Below the pieces are notes generated by a model, which did no database searches, was not told where the DNA came from, and saw nothing but the letters and a program-made list of their open reading frames with translations. A program made the translations under genes and the position numbers. A stretch of 64,000 nucleotides of DNA from Streptomyces sp. SAT1 (lineage in GTDB: Bacteria; Actinomycetota; Actinomycetes; Streptomycetales; Streptomycetaceae): positions 3,633,501-3,697,500 of the forward strand of contig NZ_CP015849.1 of assembly GCF_001654495.1 (NCBI RefSeq), written 5' to 3'. Shown piece by piece: positions 22,120 through 30,043 of the stretch; the first letter of the stretch is position 1; each line of letters starts with the position of its first letter.

Positions 22120-23475
22120 ATGCCGTACAGCCGCCGAAGTCCAGCGGGCCGGACGACCCCCGCGCCGGACGAGCCGCGCCCGCCCGTTCCGCCGCTCCGT
22201 GTGGGTGTGCTCGACGCCGCCTTCCTCGCGCTGGGACGGCACCACTCCCCGGGGGCGGTGGAGACCGGGATCCTCGTCCTGATGAAGGGCACGCCCCCGC
22301 CGCTGCCCGCGCTCGCGGAGCACGTCCGCGAGCGCGCCGAGTGCGTTCCCGCGCTCCGGTTGCGCCCCGACCGGACCGGTCCTTCGCTGCGGCGCCCCCG
22401 CTGGCACCACGACAGCGCGCGTGACCTCGGCGCACACGTCGGTGAGACGCGGGGCGGCGGACAGGAGACGCTCGCGGACCTGGCCGGGAGGACGATGACC
22501 CGGCCGCGCCCGTCCCCCGACGCCCCGCCGTGGTCACTGGAACTGCTGCACGGCGCCGCCGGACCGGGGGGCGTGGACGCGGACTTCGCGCTGCTCCTGC
22601 GGCACCATCACGCCCTCCTCGACGGGCTGGGCGCGATGGCCGTCCTGCGCGGTCTTCTGGGCGACGGCCCGGCCGTCGCGCCGCCGCCCCCGCCCGGCCG
22701 GACCGCCACCGCGCGGCCGGGCCCCGCCAGGACGGCCGCGTACGCGCTGCGCGGGACGGCCTCCCTGGCCACCGACCTCGTCCGCACCGCGCCCCGGTCG
22801 CCCCTCCTGCGTGCCCCGGCCGCCTGGCCGTGCGCCGTCGGCTGGACCCACGTGCCGCTGGAGGTCTTCCGGGACATCGCGAAGACATCCCGTACGACCG
22901 TCAACGTGGTGTATCTCGCCGCCCTCACCCTGGCGCTGCGCGACCATCTCGCCGCCCACGGGCAGCCGGTGCCGCCCGCCGTCGTGGCGACGGTGCCGAT
23001 GGCCCTGACGCCGTCCGCCTCCCCGGCGGTGGCGGGGAACTCCATCGGCCCCGCGCGGTTCCGGCTGCCGACCGGGGCCGAGGACCCGGGGGAGTGCCTG
23101 CGCGGCGTCCACCGGGCCTCCCGGACGGTCAGCCGGGCCCGCCGCCGGGAGGGGAGCGAACTGGTGCTGCGCGCGGGCCGCCTCCTGCCCTCGCCATGGA
23201 CCCGCGGGCTGCTCAGCGCGTCGATGGGGGCGCGGTCCGTCAACCTCGTGGCGAGCAACCTGGGCCTGATCCCGGACACGCTCGCCTGTCCGGGCGGGAC
23301 GGCCGCGGCGGTGGCACCACTGGTGCTGCGGCCGCTGGGCGGCGGTCTGAGCAGCGGTGTCGCCACCTGCGGGACGACGGTGACCGTCTCCTTCGTGACC
23401 GGTCCCCGCACCGACCCGCACGGCACGCTGCCCGAGCGGTTCCAGCGGGCCGTGAGCGCGCTGCGGCGACCGTGA
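22120..23475 (+). CDS. Wax ester synthase / diacylglycerol acyltransferase-like protein
   Basis: 451 aa. The catalytic HHxxxDG motif is present as HHALLDG (near residue 165) in a condensation-type acyltransferase fold. The C-terminal domain keeps the WS/DGAT motif region around NSIGPARFRLP and SVNLVASNLGLIPD. These enzymes transfer acyl chains from acyl-CoA to diacylglycerol or fatty alcohols, and some family members have other acceptors. The preceding ligase could supply acyl-CoA. ATG 22120 has no clear Shine-Dalgarno site, so the start is uncertain; the N-terminal 25 residues are Pro/Arg-rich. The interval before it carries two copies of GTGACGCGTACGCG (near 21967 and 22006). Confidence 0.85.
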   Translation: MPYSRRSPAGRTTPAPDEPRPPVPPLRVGVLDAAFLALGRHHSPGAVETGILVLMKGTPPPLPALAEHVRERAECVPALRLRPDRTGPSLRRPRWHHDSARDLGAHVGETRGGGQETLADLAGRTMTRPRPSPDAPPWSLELLHGAAGPGGVDADFALLLRHHHALLDGLGAMAVLRGLLGDGPAVAPPPPPGRTATARPGPARTAAYALRGTASLATDLVRTAPRSPLLRAPAAWPCAVGWTHVPLEVFRDIAKTSRTTVNVVYLAALTLALRDHLAAHGQPVPPAVVATVPMALTPSASPAVAGNSIGPARFRLPTGAEDPGECLRGVHRASRTVSRARRREGSELVLRAGRLLPSPWTRGLLSASMGARSVNLVASNLGLIPDTLACPGGTAAAVAPLVLRPLGGGLSSGVATCGTTVTVSFVTGPRTDPHGTLPERFQRAVSALRRP

Positions 23476-23876
23476 TGACCGCCAGGATCACGGTGCCGGC
23501 CGATCCGGGCCTCGGCGCGGTCGGCCGCCGTCCCCGGACCGCCGCGCTCCCCAAGACCACCCGGGAGCCCCGGAGAGCGGCCGTCGCGGCGACCGGCCGT
23601 CCACGTCTTCTGCCGGGCCGCGGCCTCGCCCGCCGGGACGCCGACGGCCACCCGGCCGCCGCCCAGCACCACCCGGCTCCTGGACCGGGACCGGCGTACA
23701 CCGGCCCTTTGCATCCAGGAACGTTTCCGCCCGGATCTCCCCGATCCCGCGACCTCGGCCCGCCCGGCCGGATGGCTCTCCGGCCGAAGCGTCAACGGCC
23801 TGCCCTGACCAGGGAGGACCGTCCGGTTCGTACCGACCGGAAGACCCTGCTCGTCGCGGTCCTGCTCGTCGCGGTC
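23476..23876. other. Intergenic region without a recognisable gene
   Basis: About 400 bp between convergent genes. Open frames exist on both strands, as expected at this GC content, but none shows a family motif or a start signal. The right end holds the 15-bp repeats described separately. Confidence 0.5.
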
Positions 23877-23895
23877 CTACTCGTCGCGGTCCTTC
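23851..23895. repeat. Three 15-bp repeats spanning the DUF5324 stop codon
   Basis: Units 23851-23865, 23866-23880 and 23881-23895 share TCGTCGCGGTCCTNC. On the minus strand they encode (K/Q)DRDE-type repeats. The stop codon TAG of the DUF5324 gene (23877-23879) falls where the outer copy reads CAG. Confidence 0.92.
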
Positions 23896-24581
23896 TCCTC
23901 CTCGGCCTCCTTCGCGCGGACCTCGGGGTCCAGCACGCTTTGGCCGCTGCCGTCCACCGAGGACAGCCGGCCGGTCTCGGGGACCTCGGTCGGGGCGGGC
24001 GGCTCCACCAGCCAGTCCGGGTTGGCCTGCCGGTCCCACCACTTCCAGGCGGCGAAGGCGCCGCCCGCGACGACACCGGCGATCACGAACACCTTCGCGA
24101 CGCGCCCGGCGCGAGCCCGGCAGCTCTGCCGGCGGGCCAGCTTCTGGATCTTCCGGGCCGGGACCTGGCCGCGCAGCGCGGCCAGCGCGGCGGCCCCGCG
24201 CGCGGCGGCCTCGTCCGCGACCGGTGCCGCGGCGGCCCTCGCCTGCTCGATCCGCGGCCTGGAGTACTCGGCGGCCTGGCGGGCGGCCCTGCGGGTCCGC
24301 TCGGCGGCCTCCTGGGCGGCCTGGTCCAGCTTCGGCGGGACATGGGTCATGGCCTGGGTGCGCGCCTGCTCCAGCCGGGGTGCGACGTAGGCGCCGTACT
24401 GGACGCGGGCCTGGTCGGCGGCGAGCGACACCTTCGGCGCGAGCCGTACGCGTGCCTCGTGCGCGTAGTGCGCGGCCCTGTCCCTGGCCGTGTCGGCGTA
24501 GGGCGCCACCACGTCCGCGGCGTGCAGCACGCTGTCCCTCGCCGAGCCGGTGGCGGCGCGCACGCTGTCGATGCGGGTCAC
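23877..24581 (-). CDS. DUF5324 family protein
   Basis: 234 aa, Ala/Arg-rich and strongly helical (possible coiled coil, residues 1-140). One hydrophobic segment follows (VFVIAGVVAGGAFAAWKWW, about 165-185) and an acidic tail. The family is restricted to Streptomyces and relatives and sits near the cyclophilin gene. No function is known. It starts at ATG 24581. The C-terminal tail is made of the 15-bp repeats, and the TAG stop appears to be a C-to-T change of a repeat CAG codon. An ancestral protein may have been longer, or the repeat may have expanded across the stop. Confidence 0.85.
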   Translation of the reverse strand: MTRIDSVRAATGSARDSVLHAADVVAPYADTARDRAAHYAHEARVRLAPKVSLAADQARVQYGAYVAPRLEQARTQAMTHVPPKLDQAAQEAAERTRRAARQAAEYSRPRIEQARAAAAPVADEAAARGAAALAALRGQVPARKIQKLARRQSCRARAGRVAKVFVIAGVVAGGAFAAWKWWDRQANPDWLVEPPAPTEVPETGRLSSVDGSGQSVLDPEVRAKEAEEEKDRDE

Positions 24582-24686
24582 GGGTTCCTCCTCCTCGGTG
24601 GCGTACGGTCATTCGACTTTCCACCCTTTTACGGATCATGCCTGCGAACGGCCCCGAAGGCATGCGAGGACGCGCATCCGGGTCAT

Positions 24687-24733
24687 GCGCGCCCCCTGGA
24701 CCGGAGCGACGCGCGCCCCCTGGACCGGAGCGA
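24687..24733. repeat. 24-bp-period duplication upstream of cyclophilin
   Basis: Two exact copies of a 23-bp string (24687-24709 and 24711-24733) beginning GCGCGCCCCCTGGACC, in the region between DUF5324 and the cyclophilin gene. Confidence 0.9.
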
Positions 24734-24853
24734 GCCGTCCCGGAACCCGCAACCGGTTCCGGCGGATCGGTGCCCGGAAGCGGCCGCCGGGCGACGCGGG
24801 GCGCGCGCCGTGCGAGGATCGGGGAGTCACAGGAAGACAACGGAAGGCAGATC

Positions 24854-25387
24854 GTGGCTGAGCAGCTCTACGCCACCCTGAAGACCAACAACGGCGACAT
24901 CCAGGTGCGGCTCCTGCCGAACCATGCCCCCGAGACGGTCCGCAACTTCGTGGAACTCGCCAACGGTGAGCGCGAGTGGACGCACCCCGCCACCGGCGAG
25001 AAGACCACGGACCGGCTGTACGACGGCACGGTCTTCCACCGGGTGATCAGCGGTTTCATGATCCAGGGCGGCGACCCGCTGGGCAACGGCACCGGTGGCC
25101 CCGGCTACCAGTTCAAGGACGAGTTCCACCCGGACCTCGCCTTCGACCGCCCCTACCTGCTGGCCATGGCCAACGCCGGTCCGGGCACCAACGGCTCGCA
25201 GTTCTTCATCACCGTCGCCCCGACGGCATGGCTGACCCGCAAGCACACCATCTTCGGTGAGGTCGCCGACGACGCCAGCAAGAAGGTCGTCGACGCCATC
25301 GTGGGTACGCAGACCAACCCGCGCAACGACCGTCCCGTCAAGGACGTCGTCATCGAGTCGGTCGTCGTCGAGACCCGCGACGCCTGA
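24854..25387 (+). CDS. ppiA: Cyclophilin-type peptidyl-prolyl cis-trans isomerase
   Basis: 177 aa. It catalyses proline cis-trans isomerisation during protein folding. There is no signal peptide, so it is cytoplasmic. Cyclophilin motifs are FHRVISGFMIQGGD, GTGGPGYQFKDEF, LAMANAGPGTNGSQFFI and the tryptophan-containing TAWLTRKHTIFGEV, all in order over residues 55-140. GTG 24854 is placed by GGAAGG at 24842-24847; the larger open frame upstream is not used. It is followed by a perfect hairpin terminator, so it is a single-gene unit. Streptomyces cyclophilin A is encoded at this conserved position. Confidence 0.95.
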   Translation: MAEQLYATLKTNNGDIQVRLLPNHAPETVRNFVELANGEREWTHPATGEKTTDRLYDGTVFHRVISGFMIQGGDPLGNGTGGPGYQFKDEFHPDLAFDRPYLLAMANAGPGTNGSQFFITVAPTAWLTRKHTIFGEVADDASKKVVDAIVGTQTNPRNDRPVKDVVIESVVVETRDA

Positions 25388-25428
25388 GCCGGGGACCACT
25401 CCCGGCACCGCGCCCCGAGGGAACCAAA

Positions 25429-25460
25429 CGCCCCGCTCGTCCGTAAGGATGAGCGGGGCG
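25429..25460 (+). terminator. Terminator after cyclophilin
   Basis: Perfect 10-bp stem CGCCCCGCTC (25429-25438) / GAGCGGGGCG (25451-25460), 12-nt loop. Confidence 0.75.
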
Positions 25461-25524
25461 GTGCGTTGCCCGCGGTGAGCCGTACTGAGTCGTGCACCGT
25501 CCGTGACGAACGTGAGGGGACCCG

Positions 25525-26424
25525 ATGGACCAGGCACCAGGCAGCCCGCAGGTCGGCCAGGGCGGCCAGGGCGTGCCCACCTGCTACCGGCACCCGGACC
25601 GCGAGACCGGCATCCGCTGCACCCGCTGCGAGCGGCCGATCTGCCCGGAGTGCATGGTCAGCGCCTCCGTGGGGTTCCAGTGCCCGGACTGCGTCCGCAG
25701 CGGGTCGGGGACCGGGCACACACCCGCGGCGTCCCGGCCGCGCACGGTGGCCGGGGGCACGGTGAGCGCCGATCCGCGGCTGTTCACCAAGGTGCTGATC
25801 GGGCTCAACCTGGCCTTCTACCTGGTCCAGCTCGCGCTGGGCGACTCCTTCACCGACCGGTTCTCGCTCGTCGGCGATGCGTACATCCCGTCGTCGGGAG
25901 CCGTCGAGGGCGTCGCCGAGGGGCAGTGGTACCGGCTGCTGACCGCGATGTTCCTGCACGGCGGCTATCTGCACATCGCGTTCAACATGCTGAGCCTGTG
26001 GTGGATCGGCGGCCCGCTGGAGGCGGCCCTCGGCCGCGTCCGGTATCTGTCGCTGTACTTCGTCTCCGGACTGGCCGGCAGCGCGCTCTCCTATCTGCTC
26101 GCCGCCCCCAACCAGCCCTCGGTCGGCGCCTCCGGTGCGATCTTCGGCCTCTTCGGCGCCACCGCCGTGCTGATGCGCCGGCTCCGCTACGACATGCGCC
26201 CGGTCATCGCCCTGCTGGTGATCAACCTGGTCTTCACCTTCGGCCCGGGGCTGAACATCGCCTGGCAGGCGCACATCGGCGGGCTCGTCGCCGGTGTGAT
26301 CACCGGCTACGCCATGGTGCACGCGCCGCGCGAGCACCGGAACCTGGTGCAGTACGGGACCTGCGCGCTGGTGCTGGCGGTCGTGGTGGTGCTGACCGTG
26401 GTCAGAACCGCCCAGCTCACCTGA
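25525..26424 (+). CDS. Rhomboid family intramembrane serine protease
   Basis: 299 aa. The N-terminal cytosolic zinc-binding module has CYRHPDRETGIRCTRCERPICPEC and CPDC (B-box-like, residues 20-65). A six-helix rhomboid domain follows: HGGYLHIAFNMLSLWWIG, the catalytic serine in VGASGAIFG and the catalytic histidine in AHIGGLVAG. It cleaves transmembrane substrates; none is known here. It starts at ATG 25525 after GAGGGGACCCG. The gene directly precedes the DnaA-box cluster and crgA, as in other Streptomyces. Confidence 0.93.
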   Translation: MDQAPGSPQVGQGGQGVPTCYRHPDRETGIRCTRCERPICPECMVSASVGFQCPDCVRSGSGTGHTPAASRPRTVAGGTVSADPRLFTKVLIGLNLAFYLVQLALGDSFTDRFSLVGDAYIPSSGAVEGVAEGQWYRLLTAMFLHGGYLHIAFNMLSLWWIGGPLEAALGRVRYLSLYFVSGLAGSALSYLLAAPNQPSVGASGAIFGLFGATAVLMRRLRYDMRPVIALLVINLVFTFGPGLNIAWQAHIGGLVAGVITGYAMVHAPREHRNLVQYGTCALVLAVVVVLTVVRTAQLT

Positions 26425-26758
26425 GCCCGCTCCCGTCGCCCGCCGTGCCGCCCTTCTCGCACGGTTGTCCACAGTGGGTGCGCGTCCTTGTGCACAGTGT
26501 GCGGGAACAGCTGTGCCCCCTGTCGCTCACCTGTGTCTGTGCAGGTCAGGCAGGGGGCAGTCCGCTACCGGCGGAGTGGTGCGACAGTCGTACCGGCGTC
26601 AACGGCTGATGAGTTATCCACAGATCGTCGGCTTTTCCCCAGGCGTTGTGTGGAAATTCGGCCCGACCTGTGGATAACTCAGCGGATACCCGTGGGCAGA
26701 GCTGTGTTCACCGTACGGCGAACCGCGCTTCCACCGGGCCCGGCGGAGTCGGCAGCCG
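26425..26758. promoter_or_regulatory. Non-coding DnaA-box cluster between rhomboid and crgA
   Basis: No gene in about 330 bp. It contains three perfect DnaA boxes: TTGTCCACA at 26465-26473, TTATCCACA at 26614-26622 and TTATCCACA on the minus strand at 26669-26677. A near match (ATTTCCACA) is on the minus strand at 26649-26657, with degenerate copies near 26491. Box quality exceeds that in oriC. Clusters of high-affinity DnaA boxes near oriC are described in S. coelicolor as titrating DnaA and limiting initiation. This is probably the equivalent of one of them. Confidence 0.75.
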
Positions 26759-27013
26759 CTACTTCCACTGCGTGGAGACGCCGAACCCCGCGGCGATGAA
26801 GCCGAAGCCCACCACGATGTTCCAGTTGTCCAGCGCGTCGATCGGCAGCGAACCGTCGGTCACGTAGAAGACGACGATCCAGGCCAGGCCGATGACGAAC
26901 ATGGCCAGCATCACCGGGGCCACCCAGCCGCGGCTCTCCAGCTTGATGACCGTGCCCTGCTTGGCGGGCGGCGGCGTGTAGTCGGCCTTCTTGCGGATAC
27001 GTGACTTCGGCAC
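26759..27013 (-). CDS. crgA: Cell division protein CrgA
   Basis: 84 aa, the exact length known for Streptomyces CrgA. The N-terminus is basic ([15 protein letters not shown]) and two transmembrane helices follow ([21 protein letters not shown] and [16 protein letters not shown]). CrgA coordinates growth and septation by acting on FtsZ assembly and interacting with divisome proteins. It starts at GTG 27013 with AGGAGAG upstream on the minus strand. It is divergent from the DUF881 gene. Confidence 0.95.
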   Translation of the reverse strand: MPKSRIRKKADYTPPPAKQGTVIKLESRGWVAPVMLAMFVIGLAWIVVFYVTDGSLPIDALDNWNIVVGFGFIAAGFGVSTQWK

Positions 27014-27166
27014 GAGGGTCTCTCCTGTCGATGCGCTGCGTGGCCGCGCAGGAATCTGGACTGGCTCCGGGGCAGCGTACAAGGGCACTGCGTGGGGACG
27101 ACGAGTGCTCCCCCGGGGCGTCCGTTAGCGTAGTGCTTCCGCGGTGCCGAAGGAGATAAGGGTACG

Positions 27167-27946
27167 TTGAGCAATTCCGCCGACTCCCCGGGGCCGGGTG
27201 CCGACCGGGACCGCGCCCGCCGCTTCCCGCCGGTGCGGATCCTCACGGCGGCCGTGTTCGCGCTCGCCGGGCTGATCTTCTTCACCAGCTTCGACACGGC
27301 CAAGGGCACCAACATCCGCACGGACACCTCGCTGCTCAAGCTGTCCGACCTGGTCCAGGAGCGCAGCCGCAAGAACAAGGAGCTGGACGAGTCCAACGCG
27401 ACCCTGCGCGGCGACGTCGAGTCCCTCGCCCGCAGCGACGGCGGCGGCACGAAGGCGCAGGACGAGAAGCTCTCCGGCCTGGAGGACAGCGCGGGCACCC
27501 GGCCGCTCAAGGGCAAGGCGGTCAGCGTCACCCTGAACGACGCCCCGCCGAACGCGACCGCCAAGCTCCCCGGCTATCCCGAGCCGCAGCCCGACTACCT
27601 GGTCATCCACCAGCAGGACCTCCAGGCCGTCGTCAACGCGCTGTGGAACGGCGGCGCCCGCGGGATCAAGGTGATGGACCAGCGGCTGATCTCCACCAGC
27701 GCGGTGCGCTGCGTGGGCAACACCCTGATCCTCCAGGGCCGCGTCTACTCACCGCCGTACAAGATCACGGCGGTCGGCGACCCGGACCGGCTGCAGAAGG
27801 CGCTCGCCGACTCCCCGGCGATCCAGAACTACATGGTGTACGTCAACGTCTACGGCCTCGGCTGGAAGGTCACCGAGGACGGGACGGCCACGCTGCCCGG
27901 CTACACCGGGGCCGTGGACCTGCACTACGCGCAGCCCGTCGGCTAG
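27167..27946 (+). CDS. DUF881 family membrane-anchored protein
   Basis: 259 aa. A short cytoplasmic N-terminus and one transmembrane helix (LTAAVFALAGLIFFTSF) are followed by a coiled-coil-like stretch (LSDLVQERSRKNKELDE). The DUF881 domain spans about residues 95-255 (VSVTLNDAPP, DYLVIHQQDLQAVVNALWNGGA, RVYSPPYKITAVGDP). The homologue in Firmicutes (YlxW/YlxX) and Actinobacteria neighbours division and wall genes; its role is unproven. The start is TTG 27167 with AGGAG at 27151-27155. A TAGCGT -10-like element lies at 27126-27131. Three 12-bp repeats follow its stop. Confidence 0.9.
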   Translation: MSNSADSPGPGADRDRARRFPPVRILTAAVFALAGLIFFTSFDTAKGTNIRTDTSLLKLSDLVQERSRKNKELDESNATLRGDVESLARSDGGGTKAQDEKLSGLEDSAGTRPLKGKAVSVTLNDAPPNATAKLPGYPEPQPDYLVIHQQDLQAVVNALWNGGARGIKVMDQRLISTSAVRCVGNTLILQGRVYSPPYKITAVGDPDRLQKALADSPAIQNYMVYVNVYGLGWKVTEDGTATLPGYTGAVDLHYAQPVG

Positions 27947-27970
27947 CCACGGCGCCCGCGTGCCGGACCG

Positions 27971-28006
27971 GAGCCGGACCGGGAGCCGGACCGGGAGCCG
28001 GACCGG
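27971..28006. repeat. 3 x 12-bp tandem repeat after DUF881
   Basis: Three exact copies of GAGCCGGACCGG, starting 24 bp after the DUF881 stop codon. Confidence 0.92.
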
Positions 28007-28110
28007 GAAGGGGGAACTGCTCCCGGAAGGCCGGAAACCGAGGGCATCGCGCCGTTAGTCTGGTGCGGTACGGCGTGCATCGGGTGCCGTGGGGAGACGG
28101 AAGGGACGGC

Positions 28111-28272
28111 ATGTACGGCTGGATCTGGCGGCATCTGCCGGGCAACGCGTGGCTGAAGGCCCTGGTCTCACTCGTGCTGGTCCTGGCCGTGGTCTACGTC
28201 CTGTTCCAGTACGTCTTCCCCTGGGCGGAGCCGCTGCTTCCCTTCAACGATGTGACGGTGGACAACCAGTGA
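28111..28272 (+). CDS. Small single-pass membrane protein
   Basis: 53 aa, with one transmembrane helix (LKALVSLVLVLAVVYVLFQY) after a short Trp-rich N-terminus. It is conserved in Streptomyces between DUF881 and the amidotransferase gene. The function is unknown. ATG 28111 follows GGAAGGGACGGC. Its stop overlaps the next start (GTGA, 4 bp), so translation is coupled. A TAGTCT -10-like element is at 28056-28061. Confidence 0.82.
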   Translation: MYGWIWRHLPGNAWLKALVSLVLVLAVVYVLFQYVFPWAEPLLPFNDVTVDNQ

Positions 28273-28907
28273 GCGCGCGGATTCTCGTCGTCGACAACTA
28301 CGACAGCTTCGTCTTCAACCTGGTCCAGTACCTCTACCAGCTCGGCGCCGAGTGCGAGGTGCTGCGCAACGACGAGGTGTCGACGGCGCACGCCCAGGAC
28401 GGTTTCGACGGCGTGCTGCTCTCGCCGGGGCCGGGCACGCCCGAGCAGGCCGGGGTGTGCGTGGACATGGTCCGGCACTGCGCCGCCACCGGCGTCCCCG
28501 TCTTCGGCGTCTGCCTGGGCATGCAGTCGATGCAGGTGGCGTACGGCGGTGTGGTGGACCGGGCGCCCGAGCTGCTGCACGGCAAGACCTCGCCGGTCGA
28601 GCACACCGGCAAGGGCGTCTTCGCCGGGCTGCCCTCCCCCTTCACCGCGACCCGCTACCACTCGCTGGCCGCCGAGCCCGCCACCGTCCCGGCCGAGCTG
28701 GAGGTCACCGCCCGCACGCACGACGGCATCATCATGGGCCTGCGCCACCGGGAACTGCCGGTGGAGGGCGTGCAGTTCCACCCCGAGTCGGTGCTGACCG
28801 AGCACGGGCACCGGATGCTGGCCAACTGGCTGGCGGAGTGCGGCGACACGGGTGCCGTGGCGAGGTCGGCGGGGCTCGCCCCGGTGGTGGGCAGGGCCAC
28901 GGCGTGA
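28269..28907 (+). CDS. pabA: Glutamine amidotransferase of anthranilate / aminodeoxychorismate synthase
   Basis: 212 aa, a class I glutamine amidotransferase. The N-terminus is ILVVDNYDSFVFNLVQYL, the nucleophile cysteine is in VFGVCLGMQS, and the His/Glu pair is in VQFHPESVL. It supplies ammonia to a chorismate-using partner for folate (PabA) or tryptophan (TrpG). No partner subunit is nearby. Its presence between a small membrane protein and sortases is conserved in Streptomyces. It overlaps both neighbours by 4 bp (GTGA), so it is embedded in an operon with unrelated surface genes. Confidence 0.88.
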   Translation: MSARILVVDNYDSFVFNLVQYLYQLGAECEVLRNDEVSTAHAQDGFDGVLLSPGPGTPEQAGVCVDMVRHCAATGVPVFGVCLGMQSMQVAYGGVVDRAPELLHGKTSPVEHTGKGVFAGLPSPFTATRYHSLAAEPATVPAELEVTARTHDGIIMGLRHRELPVEGVQFHPESVLTEHGHRMLANWLAECGDTGAVARSAGLAPVVGRATA

Positions 28908-30028
28908 CCGCGCTGCGCCCCGAGCGCGAGTCCGGCGCCGACCGGTACGGCACGGAGGCGTACGCCTCCGGGGACCCGTACACGGAGGCGCCGTACGGCT
29001 CGCACGCCTCGGCGGCGCCCGGCTTCCGCGCCGGACCGGGGCCCGGCCCGGCGCCGGCCGACGACGAGACGATGGCGCTGCGGGTCGCCGATCCCGCCGC
29101 GGCGGCCGGTCCGGGGACGGGGACGGCGCCCGGGGCGCGGGGGCGCTCAGCGGGCGCCACGGCCTCTTCCGGCTCCCCGGCGCACCAGGAGCCCCACGAG
29201 GGACGCGCGGCCCGCAGAAAGGCCGCCAGGAGCCGTCACAGCCGCCACAGCCGCCGACGGGGCACCGGCCCCGCGGCCGGACCGTCCCCGGAGGACGGCG
29301 GGCCGTCCGCGCCGCTGACCCGGGTGGAGGCCCGCAGGCGGGCACGGGCGCGGCGGCCGTCCCCCGGTGTCGTCGTCAGCCGGATCGTCGGCGAACTGTT
29401 CATCACCACGGGTGTGGTGATGCTGCTGTTCGTCACCTACCAGCTGTGGTGGACGAACATCCGCGCGCACGCGCAGGCGGGCAGCGAGGCCCACCACCTC
29501 CAGGACGACTGGGCGAGCGGCAGGCGCAACCCGGGCACCTTCGAGCCGGGGCAGGGCTTCGCCCTCCTGCACATCCCGGCGCTCGACGTGGTGGTGCCGG
29601 TCGCCGAGGGCACCAGCAAGGCGCAGGTGCTGGACAAGGGCATGGTCGGGCACTACGGCAAGGGCGACTTCGACACGGCGATGCCGGACGCGAAGACGGG
29701 CAACTTCGGACTCGCGGCCCACCGCAACACCCACGGCGAGCCCTTCCGGTACATCAACAGGCTCAAGCCGGGCGACCCGATCGTGGTGGAGACGCAGGAC
29801 GCGTACTACGTCTACAAGATGACGTCGACGCTCCCGGTGACCTCCCCCGGCAACACCGCCGTCCTGGACCCGGTGCCCAAGGGCTCGGGCTTCACCAAGC
29901 CCGGCCGGTACATCACGCTGACCACCTGCACCCCGGAGTTCACCAGCAAGTACCGCTTGATCGTCTGGGGCAGGATGGTCGAGGAACGGCCGCGCAGCAA
30001 GGGGAAGCCGGATGCGCTCGTCAGCTAA
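28904..30028 (+). CDS. Class E sortase with long cytoplasmic N-terminus
   Basis: 374 aa. Residues 1-150 are disordered, rich in G, P, A and basic residues. One transmembrane helix follows (ELFITTGVVMLLFVTYQLWW), then a sortase domain with the catalytic His in LAAHRNTHG, Cys in TLTTCTP (near residue 342) and Arg in YRLIVWGR. Class E sortases attach LAXTG-type proteins, including chaplins, to the wall. GTG 28904 is fixed by its 4-bp overlap with the amidotransferase gene. A second sortase follows 15 bp downstream. Confidence 0.9.
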   Translation: MTALRPERESGADRYGTEAYASGDPYTEAPYGSHASAAPGFRAGPGPGPAPADDETMALRVADPAAAAGPGTGTAPGARGRSAGATASSGSPAHQEPHEGRAARRKAARSRHSRHSRRRGTGPAAGPSPEDGGPSAPLTRVEARRRARARRPSPGVVVSRIVGELFITTGVVMLLFVTYQLWWTNIRAHAQAGSEAHHLQDDWASGRRNPGTFEPGQGFALLHIPALDVVVPVAEGTSKAQVLDKGMVGHYGKGDFDTAMPDAKTGNFGLAAHRNTHGEPFRYINRLKPGDPIVVETQDAYYVYKMTSTLPVTSPGNTAVLDPVPKGSGFTKPGRYITLTTCTPEFTSKYRLIVWGRMVEERPRSKGKPDALVS

Positions 30029-30043
30029 AGGGCAGAGGGAACA

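Noticed and set aside
23851..23895. Short repeats as a CRISPR array
   Set aside because: Repeats here and elsewhere are contiguous with no unique spacers, and no cas genes are present in the window.
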